Positions 23,585 through 30,798 of a stretch of DNA of 39,393 nucleotides are shown here, piece by piece (the stretch's first letter is position 1; every line of letters starts with the position of its first letter). Made by a program: the position numbers and the translations under genes. The notes under the pieces were generated by a model. That model did not search any database, was not told the DNA's origin, and saw only the letters and a list, made by a program, of their open reading frames with translations. This DNA comes from CAZLBC01 sp964557575 (GTDB lineage Bacteria; Planctomycetota; Phycisphaerae; SM23-33): positions 1 through 39,393 of the forward strand of contig CAZLBC010000041.1 in the NCBI GenBank assembly GCA_964557575.1. Direction: 5' to 3'.

Positions 23585-24646
23585 ATGTACCGTGGTTGTT
23601 CTGAGACCGAAATATCTGTTCCTGCATGCCGGAGAAAAACGAACGTGAAGGTCAGGTGCGACTTGTGTCCGAAGGCGTGCCTCCTGGACGAAGGCCAGCG
23701 GGGCGACTGCCGGATGCGTATCAACCTCGACGGCCGCCTGCGGGCGGTCACCTACGGGCGTCCGTGCGCGGTGCACGTCGACCCGGTGGAGAAAAAACCG
23801 CTGTTTCACTTTCTCCCCGGCACGGCTATCCTCTCGGTCGCCACCGCCGGGTGCAACCTCCACTGCAAGAACTGCCAGAACTGGGACATCTCGCAGCGGA
23901 ACCCCGAGGACATCGACCGGACCTACCTGCTGCCGCCGGAACGGGTGATCGCCCTGGCCAAGGACGCCGGCTCGCGAATGGGCGGCGCCGGCAGGAAGGT
24001 GCACTCCGTCGCCTACACCTATACCGAGCCCACGGCCTACTACGAGTATACGCTCGATACCGCCCGGCTGGCACGCGAGGCGGGGCTCAAAAACGTCCTG
24101 GTGACCGCGGCCTGCATCAACGCCGGTCCCTGGAAGCGCCTGTGCCGGCACGTCGACGGGGCGAACGTCGACCTGAAATTCATGCACGAGAAGCTCTACC
24201 GCGAGATCTGCGACGGATACCTCCTGCCGGTCCTGAACAACCTCGCGGCGGCCGGCGCGGCCGGCGTCGCGGTGGAGGTGACGAACCTCGTGATCCCCAC
24301 GCTCAACGATTCCACCCGCGACCTCCGCCTGCTGTGCCGGTGGATCGCCAAAAACCTCGGCCCGGAGACCCCGCTGCACTTCTCGCGATTCTTTCCCCGC
24401 TACCGGCTCAAGAACCTCCCCCCGACCCCCGCGGCCACGCTCGAGCGTGCCCGGGACATCGCCGGCGAAGCGGGCCTCAAGCACGTCTACGTCGGGAACC
24501 TGCTCATGGCCGGCGCCCAGGACACCCGGTGCGCCGGCTGCGGGGAGGTCCTTATCAAGCGGACCGGGTACCGGGTCTTCGGAAACCGCGTCGAGAACGG
24601 CCGCTGCCCGGCATGCGGGCGGGCGGTACAGGGAGTTTGGAAATGA
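23585..24646 (+). CDS. amrS: AmmeMemoRadiSam system radical SAM enzyme
   Basis: Up to 353 residues. The N-terminal cysteine cluster CDLCPKACLLDEGQRGDCRM and the radical SAM motif CNLHCKNCQNWDIS, which binds the catalytic 4Fe-4S cluster, are both diagnostic, as are FHFLPGTAILSVATAGCNL and YTYTEPTAYYEYTLD. The C-terminus has an extra zinc-ribbon-like pair (CAGCGEVLIKRTG, then CPACGRAVQG). The start is uncertain: ATG 23585 lacks a well-spaced ribosome-binding site, and GTG 23645 would give 333 residues. The gene opens a tightly packed operon with the Memo-AMMECR1 fusion, confirming the AmmeMemoRadiSam assignment. The reaction is unknown for the family; it is thought to act with Memo and AMMECR1 on a shared substrate. 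Overlaps the next ORF by ATGA. Confidence 0.92.
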   Translation: MYRGCSETEISVPACRRKTNVKVRCDLCPKACLLDEGQRGDCRMRINLDGRLRAVTYGRPCAVHVDPVEKKPLFHFLPGTAILSVATAGCNLHCKNCQNWDISQRNPEDIDRTYLLPPERVIALAKDAGSRMGGAGRKVHSVAYTYTEPTAYYEYTLDTARLAREAGLKNVLVTAACINAGPWKRLCRHVDGANVDLKFMHEKLYREICDGYLLPVLNNLAAAGAAGVAVEVTNLVIPTLNDSTRDLRLLCRWIAKNLGPETPLHFSRFFPRYRLKNLPPTPAATLERARDIAGEAGLKHVYVGNLLMAGAQDTRCAGCGEVLIKRTGYRVFGNRVENGRCPACGRAVQGVWK

Positions 24647-24831
24647 ACCGCAGGAAATTCATGCGCCGCGCGGCCCTTTCGTCGGCCGCTGCCGCGGTAC
24701 CGGCGAGCGCCGCCCGGGACCGGGTGCGGACCGTGGAGGCATGCCGTACGCTGCCGCCGGGCCGGCGGGCGACGACGGGACGCCCCCTCCGTATGAGCAC
24801 GGTCCTGAAACCCGGGACCTGGATGGGATGA
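24643..24831 (+). CDS. 62-residue Tat-signal ORF, possibly a truncated gene
   Basis: Starts at the ATGA overlap with the radical SAM stop and ends 4 bp before the next gene. The N-terminus is a clear twin-arginine signal (MNRRKFMRRAALSSAAAAVP followed by ASA-A), but only about 38 hydrophilic residues follow and no domain is recognised. In related clusters a larger Tat-exported protein may stand here, so this may be the surviving 5' end of a deleted gene, kept because it couples translation across the operon. A genuine mini-protein is the alternative. Confidence 0.5.
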   Translation: MNRRKFMRRAALSSAAAAVPASAARDRVRTVEACRTLPPGRRATTGRPLRMSTVLKPGTWMG

Positions 24832-24835
24832 GGCC

Positions 24836-26428
24836 ATGAGACGACTTCGTGACACGACCGTGCTGCTGACGGCGATCCTCGCGGTGGCCGCGGCGCCTTC
24901 CTGCGCGGGAAACGAGGAGACCGGCGAAGACGGCGGCACCGCTGACGAAGCAAAGAAAGCGGTTCACTATTCCCGGCTCGCCGGTTCCTGGTATCCGGGC
25001 ACGAAAAAGGAACTCGCCGAACAGGTGGCGGGGTTCCTGGACGGCGCGGAGAAAAAGGTCGCCGGCAGGGTGTGCGGCCTGATACTGCCCCACGCGGGGT
25101 ACCGGTATTCAGGGCGGGTCGCGGCGGCCGGGCTGGCGCAGCTCGGGAAGCAGGCGTTCGACCGGGTGGTGGTGATCGGCCCGTCCCACCGGGCCCGCCT
25201 CGATGACACCGTGAGCGTGCCGGCGGCGACGCACTACGCCACCCCCCTCGGGGAGGTGCCCCTCGACACGGATTTCATCCGGGCGTTGAAATCGATCCCC
25301 TGCGTGGTCTCCCGGCCCCCCGTCCACGCCCGCGAACACAGCGTGCAGATCGAGGTCCCGCTTCTTCAGCAGGCCCTCGGCGATTTCCGCCTGGTGCCCG
25401 TCGTCACCGGCGACCTGAGCCGGAAAACCGCCGAGCGGCTCGGCAAACAACTCCTGGGCCTGATGGACGACCGGACACTGGTGGTGGCCAGTTCGGATTT
25501 CACCCACTACGGCCCGGATTTCCGCTACGTGCCCTTTACGGAAGACGTGGAAAAGAATATCCGCCGCATGGACATGGCGGCCTTTGACGCGATCGCGGGA
25601 AAGGACCTCGCGGCCTGGCATGCCTTTCTCGCCAAGGAGAAGCCCACCATCTGCGGCCGGCACCCGATCGCCGTGCTGATGGCCATGACCGGCGCGGACA
25701 ACCGCTTCGCGATGGTCCGCTACGACACCTCCGGCCGCATGATGAATAATTACACCAATTCGGTCAGTTACCTGGCCGCGGCCGTCACCGGGCGCTTCGA
25801 CCCGGCGGCCGGCGAGAAGATACCGTCCCCCCCCCCGGCACACGAAAAGGAGAAGAAGGTGAAACTCGGCAAAGAGACACGCAGGACCCTGCTGAAGCTG
25901 GCCCGTTCGACGATCCGGTACTACTTTGATCACAAGAAAAAACCCACCGCCGCGGATCTCGGCGTGGCGGTCACGGATGAGATGAAGGAGATCATGGGGG
26001 CCTTCGTGACGTTGAAGTTGGCCGATTCCGGCCGCCTGAGGGGGTGTATCGGGGAATACCCGTCCGGGAAGCCGATGTACCAGGTGGTCATCGACAAGGC
26101 CCTCTCGTCGGCCTTCGATGACCCCCGTTTTCCTCCCCTTTCCCCCGGCGAACTCGAGAAGTTGCGGATCGAGATCTCCGCGATCTATCCGCCCCGCCCC
26201 GTGGATTCATACGAGGACATCGTCATCGGCACGCACGGGATGATCCTTTCCAAGAACGGCCGGCGGGCGGTTTTCCTCCCGCAGGTGGCCCCCGAGCAGG
26301 GCTGGGACCTGGCGGAAACCCTGAGCCATCTCTCGCAAAAGGCCGGGCTCTCTCCCGACGCGTGGAAGGAAGGGGCCCAATTCGCGGTCTTCGAGGCCGA
26401 GGTGTTCGGCGAGGAGGCGGGCGAATAG
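24836..26428 (+). CDS. amrB: AmmeMemoRadiSam protein B (Memo) fused to protein A (AMMECR1), exported
   Basis: 530 residues. Residues 1-25 are a signal peptide with a lipobox-like end (AVAAAPSC, Cys23). Residues about 44-320 are a Memo domain: PHAGYRYSG, IGPSHRARL, REHSVQIEVPLLQ and ASSDFTHYGPDF carry the conserved metal-site His/Asp residues of this dioxygenase-related fold. After a Pro/Lys linker (PSPPPAHEKEKK), residues about 343-525 are an AMMECR1 domain with its hallmark LRGCIGEY and AFDDPRFPPLSPGEL. Both halves look complete. Usually A and B are cytoplasmic; the signal peptide here implies they act outside the cytoplasmic membrane. It lies 4 bp after the Tat ORF and 4 bp before the giant fusion, an operon. 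Confidence 0.92.
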   Translation: MRRLRDTTVLLTAILAVAAAPSCAGNEETGEDGGTADEAKKAVHYSRLAGSWYPGTKKELAEQVAGFLDGAEKKVAGRVCGLILPHAGYRYSGRVAAAGLAQLGKQAFDRVVVIGPSHRARLDDTVSVPAATHYATPLGEVPLDTDFIRALKSIPCVVSRPPVHAREHSVQIEVPLLQQALGDFRLVPVVTGDLSRKTAERLGKQLLGLMDDRTLVVASSDFTHYGPDFRYVPFTEDVEKNIRRMDMAAFDAIAGKDLAAWHAFLAKEKPTICGRHPIAVLMAMTGADNRFAMVRYDTSGRMMNNYTNSVSYLAAAVTGRFDPAAGEKIPSPPPAHEKEKKVKLGKETRRTLLKLARSTIRYYFDHKKKPTAADLGVAVTDEMKEIMGAFVTLKLADSGRLRGCIGEYPSGKPMYQVVIDKALSSAFDDPRFPPLSPGELEKLRIEISAIYPPRPVDSYEDIVIGTHGMILSKNGRRAVFLPQVAPEQGWDLAETLSHLSQKAGLSPDAWKEGAQFAVFEAEVFGEEAGE

Positions 26429-26432
26429 CCAG

Positions 26433-29400
26433 ATGGCCCGGCGGGACCACATCCACATCGGCGGCCGGCGGGACCTGTCGGGCTCCGCGCTGATCGTCGC
26501 CGCGGGCCTGTTCGCCCTCGCCTCCCAGGCAATCCTGTTCCGGGACTTTCTCGCCGTCTTCGCGGGCAGCGAACCGGCGATCGGCGCGTTCTTCGGTCTC
26601 TGGCTGCTCTGGATCGCCGCCGGCGCAGTCTGCGGCCGCGCAGCCGCCCGCCGTATCGCGCGATGGCGCTGCTTCGAGCTGATCTGCCTGCTGTACATTC
26701 CCGCCTTCCTGCTGGGCCGGCATCTCCTCCTGGACGCGCGGGTCATCTGCGGGACCGCGGCCTGGGAGGCGATGACCCCGGCGCAGCTCGCGGCCGTTGC
26801 CGCCGCTGCGCCCGGCCCCCTGAGTTTTCTGACCGGGGCGCTGTTCACCGCCGGCTGCGCGTGGAAGCAGCGCCGGGCGGGGCAGCCGGTCGAGACGGTC
26901 TACATGCTCGAGGCGGCCGGGAGCTTCGCCGGCGGCGGCGCGGTCACCCTGGGACTGTGGCTGGGCCTGTCCCCCGAGACGATCTTCCTGGCGGCCGCCG
27001 GCGCGCTGTCGGCGGCGGCCGCGGGGGTGGCGATCGCCGAACGGCGGCCGCCGCTGGGCGCGATCCCGCTGGCGGCCGCGATCGCGGTCATCGGCTTCGG
27101 TCTCGACGGGACATGGGCGGCGTCCCGACGGCGCACGGAATGGCGGCGGCTTATGGACCGGGGCGGTTTTCGCGGGTCGTTTTCCACGGCGCGGGCCGAG
27201 TACGTCTACGGGGAGCGGGACGGGCGTTTCACCGTCCTGTCGCGGACGTCCACGGTGGAGGCCCTGCCGGACCGGGAGGGTTCGGCACCGGTCGCGGCGA
27301 TGGCCATGGCACAGAACCCCTCCGCCCGCCGGGTACTGGTCGCCGGGACATCGGCCTACCCCCTCTGCCGGCGGCTGCTGGCCTTTCCGACAATCGAGCG
27401 GGTGACCTGGATCGGCGCGGACCCCGAGTATCCCCCTCGCCTGCGGGCGGTGCTGCCGGAACGGTACCGCGCACACGACCCCCGCCTGCACGTCCCCGAA
27501 ACCGACGCGCGGGCCTTCGTCCGCTCCGGCGGCCGGGAGTACGACCTGGCCGTCCTCGATTTCCCGGACCCGACCACGCTCCACCTCAACCGCTACTACA
27601 CGCGGGAATTCTTCCGGGCCCTCCGCGACCGCCTCGGACCCGACGGCGCGGTCTGCATCAGTATCACGGGCGGGGCCAATTACCTCTCGCCCGCCGCGGC
27701 GGACATGGGCGGATCGATATACCGGACCCTGCGCGACGTCTTCGGCAATACGGCCATCAAGGCCGGGGAGCAAACCTGGCTCTTCGCGTCGGCCGGCGGC
27801 GCCGTCAGCGATTCGCCCGAGATCCTCGCCGACCGTTTTTTCGGTATCGACAACGCGGACAACGTCTTTCCGCGGGGCGGGTTCGCAAGTCTCTTCGAGA
27901 CGGCCCGCGTCGAGAAACAGAAAGAGGTGTACGCGGCCGCGGCGGCAGCCGGCCGTGCCCGACCGAACACCGACGCGCATCCCCGGGCGCTGGCCTACGC
28001 GGTCCGCCTGGCCGCCCGGCGCAGCGGGCTGCCGGGGGCGGGCGAGGCGATCGGGCTGCTGGGGGTCGCCGGGATCCCGATCGCCGCGGCGGGACTGGGC
28101 ATCCTGTTCCTCCTCCGGCTCCTCTACCGCCTGCTGGAAGGGGGGCGGCGGAGAGCGGGGCGGGGTGCCGCGGGCCTGGATTCCTCCCTCCTGGTGGCGA
28201 CCGCCGGGGCATCGGGGATCGGGCTGAACGTGGTGTTGATGTGCCGGCTGGAAAACGCGGGCAACTCCATCTTCCTCCTGGTCGGGCTGGTCTCCTCCCT
28301 GGCCATGCTGGGCATGGCCGCGGGCGCGTCTCTGGCCGGGCGGATCTTCTTCCGGTTCCGCCGACCCGCCGCGGCGGCCGCGGTGTGGATGGCCGCGCAC
28401 GTCGGGCTGCTGGCGGCAATCGCCCTGCTCGAAACGGACCCCCCGCTTGTTCTGCTCTGCGCGCTCTTTTTCGCCGGGGGATTTTTGGCCGCCGGCTACA
28501 TCCCCCTGGTGGCGGCCGCCCTGGCCGCCGCCGGACGCGACCCGGCGGCGGCTGGCGGGCGGATCGAGACCGCCGATCACGCCGGGGGCGCGGCCGGCGC
28601 GGCGACGGCCGGGCTGCTGCTGGTGCCGCTACTGGGGATGCAAACCACCCTCCTGGCCCTGGCCGCCCTGGTGGCGACGAACGGCGTCATCTTCCTGCCC
28701 CGCCTGCGGCGGCGCGGCGCACTGACCGCCGCGCCGCGGCTCCGGGCGGCCGGGTGGGTCATGTTCGGGGGCGCGGTATTCCTCCTGGTCGCCGCCCACC
28801 TGGCGGCCGGGGCCCGCCGGCCGGAAGAAACCGCCGAATCCCCGGTCCGCATCTTTCACCAGGTGGCCGGCAAGGGAACGCCGGAGGAAATGACCGGGAC
28901 ATGGAACGGGACCGACTTTCGGTACCTGGCCGTCTCGGACTGCCCGGCACTGTCGGCGACCGGCGGGGAGGGCTGGTTTTTCACCACCCGGACACTCGCC
29001 CCGGACGTCTGGGGGTTCCGGGGGCGGATCGTCCTGGCCCTGCTGGCGGACCGGGAGGGGCGGCTGGCCCGGTGCGCGGTCCTCGAATCCCGCGAGGACG
29101 AGACCTACTTCCGCCCGGTGGAACAGTGGATACCCCGGCGGCTTGAGGGACGGAACCTGTTCGACCCGCGCGACCTGCGAGCGGCGGACGCGGTCTCGGG
29201 GGCGACGGTTTCCTCCCGGGCGGTCGTCGAGACCGCTGCCGCCGCGGGACGGCGGTTCGCGGCGGCGGTGGGCATCGCGGCGCCGCGGGCGGCGGACGAC
29301 GGCCGCGGATTCGCGTGGACCGCGTACCTGCCGCCGGCGGTCCTCCTGGCCTTTCTCGCCGGGGCGGCGGTCATGCGGCTGTTCCCGTCGCGGCCGCTCC

Positions 29401-30341
29401 GGGCGGCGGTCCTCGCGATCGCGGCGGCCGGGCTGGGTTGTTTCCTGAACCTGCAGTTTTCCACCGCCCAGGCGCTCTCCCTGTGCGGGCTTCAGTTGCC
29501 GCCCGCCGGATTCACCGCCGCCTTTCTTCTCGCCGCGGCCGTGCCCGCCGCCGTCCTGCTGCTGGGAAACGTGTTCTGCGGCTGGATCTGCCCCTTCGGG
29601 GCCCTGCAGGAACTTATCGGCGCGTTCCGGCCCCGGCGGATGTCCCTCGAGCCCCCCCGCCGGCTCGTGATCGCCGCCCGGTTCGTCAAGTACGTCATCC
29701 TGTTTATCCTGGTCTGCTGGTTCGCCCTGACCTTCGACCGGCGCATCGGCGCAACCGACCCGCTGATGACCGCCTTCGGGTTCGAAACCTGGCTGCCGGC
29801 TACCGTCGTGTTCATCGCGCTGATCGCGATCCTGTCCTTTTACTACCAACGGTTCTGGTGCCGGTACCTCTGTCCGGCGGGGGCCTTCCTGGCGATCCTC
29901 AACTACCCGCGCACGGCCCTGCTGACGCCCCGGAACATCGTTCCCGGCCGGTGCGACCTCGGCGTCGCCGGTCGCGGGGAACTGGACTGCATCCGCTGCG
30001 ACCGCTGCCGGCACGCCCAGGCCGCCCGCCCGCGACCGGGGGGAACACTGAAGGGAGTGCTCTTTATCGCGGTCCTCTGCGCGGCGGCGGGCGCGGCCGC
30101 CTGGAACGCCGCCGAACGCGTCGCGCCCCGCGCGGCGAACACCGCCCGACCGGTCCCGGGATTCGCGGGACCCCGGGGACCGGTGGACACCCGGACACAC
30201 GAGCATGTCGACACCGCGGCGATTCGCCGCCTGATCCGTGAAGGGAAACTCTCCGGCCGGGAGGCGCTGTACTACCGGCAGGAAGACGAAACGGCCGACG
30301 GCCCGGCCCGGGTGGAAAATCCAGGTGAAAAATGCCGATAA
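26433..30341 (+). CDS. Giant membrane fusion: spermidine-synthase-like, FMN-binding and NosR/NapH-type 4Fe-4S modules
   Basis: 1302 residues. Residues about 18-210: several membrane helices of the spermidine-synthase-transporter type. About 230-480: spermidine-synthase-like soluble domain (EYDLAVLDFPDPTTLHLNRY, Asp-Pro motif near 377), but the SAM-binding glycine motif is degenerate (RVLVAGTSAYPL). About 530-770: more helices. About 800-950: an FMN-binding domain with DAVSGATVSSRA near 919-930, whose Thr in SGAT normally carries covalent FMN (NosR/RnfG). About 960-1160: membrane helices with CGWICPFG (near 1048) and WCRYLCPAGA (near 1142), as in NosR/NapH, then CIRCDRC. It would carry electrons across the membrane. 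The 4-bp gap to the Memo-AMMECR1 gene implies a joint role. Confidence 0.85.
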   Translation: MARRDHIHIGGRRDLSGSALIVAAGLFALASQAILFRDFLAVFAGSEPAIGAFFGLWLLWIAAGAVCGRAAARRIARWRCFELICLLYIPAFLLGRHLLLDARVICGTAAWEAMTPAQLAAVAAAAPGPLSFLTGALFTAGCAWKQRRAGQPVETVYMLEAAGSFAGGGAVTLGLWLGLSPETIFLAAAGALSAAAAGVAIAERRPPLGAIPLAAAIAVIGFGLDGTWAASRRRTEWRRLMDRGGFRGSFSTARAEYVYGERDGRFTVLSRTSTVEALPDREGSAPVAAMAMAQNPSARRVLVAGTSAYPLCRRLLAFPTIERVTWIGADPEYPPRLRAVLPERYRAHDPRLHVPETDARAFVRSGGREYDLAVLDFPDPTTLHLNRYYTREFFRALRDRLGPDGAVCISITGGANYLSPAAADMGGSIYRTLRDVFGNTAIKAGEQTWLFASAGGAVSDSPEILADRFFGIDNADNVFPRGGFASLFETARVEKQKEVYAAAAAAGRARPNTDAHPRALAYAVRLAARRSGLPGAGEAIGLLGVAGIPIAAAGLGILFLLRLLYRLLEGGRRRAGRGAAGLDSSLLVATAGASGIGLNVVLMCRLENAGNSIFLLVGLVSSLAMLGMAAGASLAGRIFFRFRRPAAAAAVWMAAHVGLLAAIALLETDPPLVLLCALFFAGGFLAAGYIPLVAAALAAAGRDPAAAGGRIETADHAGGAAGAATAGLLLVPLLGMQTTLLALAALVATNGVIFLPRLRRRGALTAAPRLRAAGWVMFGGAVFLLVAAHLAAGARRPEETAESPVRIFHQVAGKGTPEEMTGTWNGTDFRYLAVSDCPALSATGGEGWFFTTRTLAPDVWGFRGRIVLALLADREGRLARCAVLESREDETYFRPVEQWIPRRLEGRNLFDPRDLRAADAVSGATVSSRAVVETAAAAGRRFAAAVGIAAPRAADDGRGFAWTAYLPPAVLLAFLAGAAVMRLFPSRPLRAAVLAIAAAGLGCFLNLQFSTAQALSLCGLQLPPAGFTAAFLLAAAVPAAVLLLGNVFCGWICPFGALQELIGAFRPRRMSLEPPRRLVIAARFVKYVILFILVCWFALTFDRRIGATDPLMTAFGFETWLPATVVFIALIAILSFYYQRFWCRYLCPAGAFLAILNYPRTALLTPRNIVPGRCDLGVAGRGELDCIRCDRCRHAQAARPRPGGTLKGVLFIAVLCAAAGAAAWNAAERVAPRAANTARPVPGFAGPRGPVDTRTHEHVDTAAIRRLIREGKLSGREALYYRQEDETADGPARVENPGEKCR

Positions 30342-30381
30342 CGGTGTATACTATACGCGCCAATACAAGGAGGATCGGCAG

Positions 30382-30528
30382 ATGAAATACGTGTGGCTGA
30401 CACTGTTCGGGTTGCTGTTCGCTTCACTCTACGGCTGCGTCAACGTGGACGTCGACGCCGACGGGGATAAGTGGCGGAACTACGGTGAGAACATGGCCGA
30501 CAAGTACCGCTCGGACTACGACGACTGA
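30382..30528 (+). CDS. Tiny lipoprotein (48 aa)
   Basis: Starts at the ATG at 30382, with AAGGAGG nine bases upstream, a strong site that fixes the start. MKYVWLTLFGLLFASLYGC is a complete lipoprotein signal with lipobox LYGC (Cys19). The mature part is only 30 residues, acidic and without a domain (VNVDVDADGDKWRNYGENM, then YRSDYDD). It follows the giant fusion by 40 bp and may be part of the same operon. Function unknown; many envelope systems in this group carry such entericidin-sized lipoproteins. Just after its stop TTCCGCGGGGA is repeated in tandem, and the non-coding element begins. Confidence 0.75.
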   Translation: MKYVWLTLFGLLFASLYGCVNVDVDADGDKWRNYGENMADKYRSDYDD

Positions 30529-30611
30529 TTCCGCGGGGATTCCGCGGGGACGGACCACGGTAAGTCATTTTAGAATCGATTGATAAGTAAAAAAGAGGGC
30601 CAAATAAGGCC

Positions 30612-30650
30612 CTTAGACGCTATTTTGAGGGGGGTAAAATCGTCTTTAAG
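30612..30650. repeat. Stem-loop 1 with G-rich loop
   Basis: CTTAGACGCTATTTTG and TAAAATCGTCTTTAAG flank AGGGGGG. The stem is imperfect but the loop is the same as in the two other stem-loops of these elements. Confidence 0.65.
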
Positions 30651-30676
30651 AGAAAAGATGCCTTCGTTGACGGATG

Positions 30677-30715
30677 CTTAGAAGCGATTTTGAGGGGGGT
30701 AAAATCGCGTTTAAG
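30677..30715. repeat. Stem-loop 2 with G-rich loop
   Basis: CTTAGAAGCGATTTTG and TAAAATCGCGTTTAAG flank AGGGGGG; the pairing is interrupted near the base. A second copy of stem-loop 1 within the same element, probably from an internal duplication. Confidence 0.7.
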
Positions 30716-30798
30716 GGCCTCACAAAGACCAAATAGTCATGTAACACCCTTCAATACATAATCTTACTGTGGTCCGTCCCCTGTGGGAAAGGAACGTC

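Larger units (their letters stand above)
30546..30781. mobile_element. Non-coding repeat element A (upstream copy)
   Basis: The ends are 19-bp inverted repeats: GGGGACGGACCACGGTAAG (30546-30564) and its complement with one mismatch (30763-30781). The interior has no gene but has two stem-loops with a G-rich loop. The right part is similar to the copy at 33859-34202 (shared ATGTAAC, ACTGTGGTCCG). Its right end lies 18 bp before the beta-helix ATG, so that gene's upstream sequence is largely this element. It resembles a MITE or RAYT-mobilised REP cluster; no TSD identified. Confidence 0.8.

Noticed and set aside
26223..28580. A 785-codon minus-strand frame, and long plus-strand shadows, over the giant fusion
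   Set aside because: Composition is dominated by Arg/Pro/Gly and no motif is seen, whereas the plus-strand frame has recognisable domains throughout.
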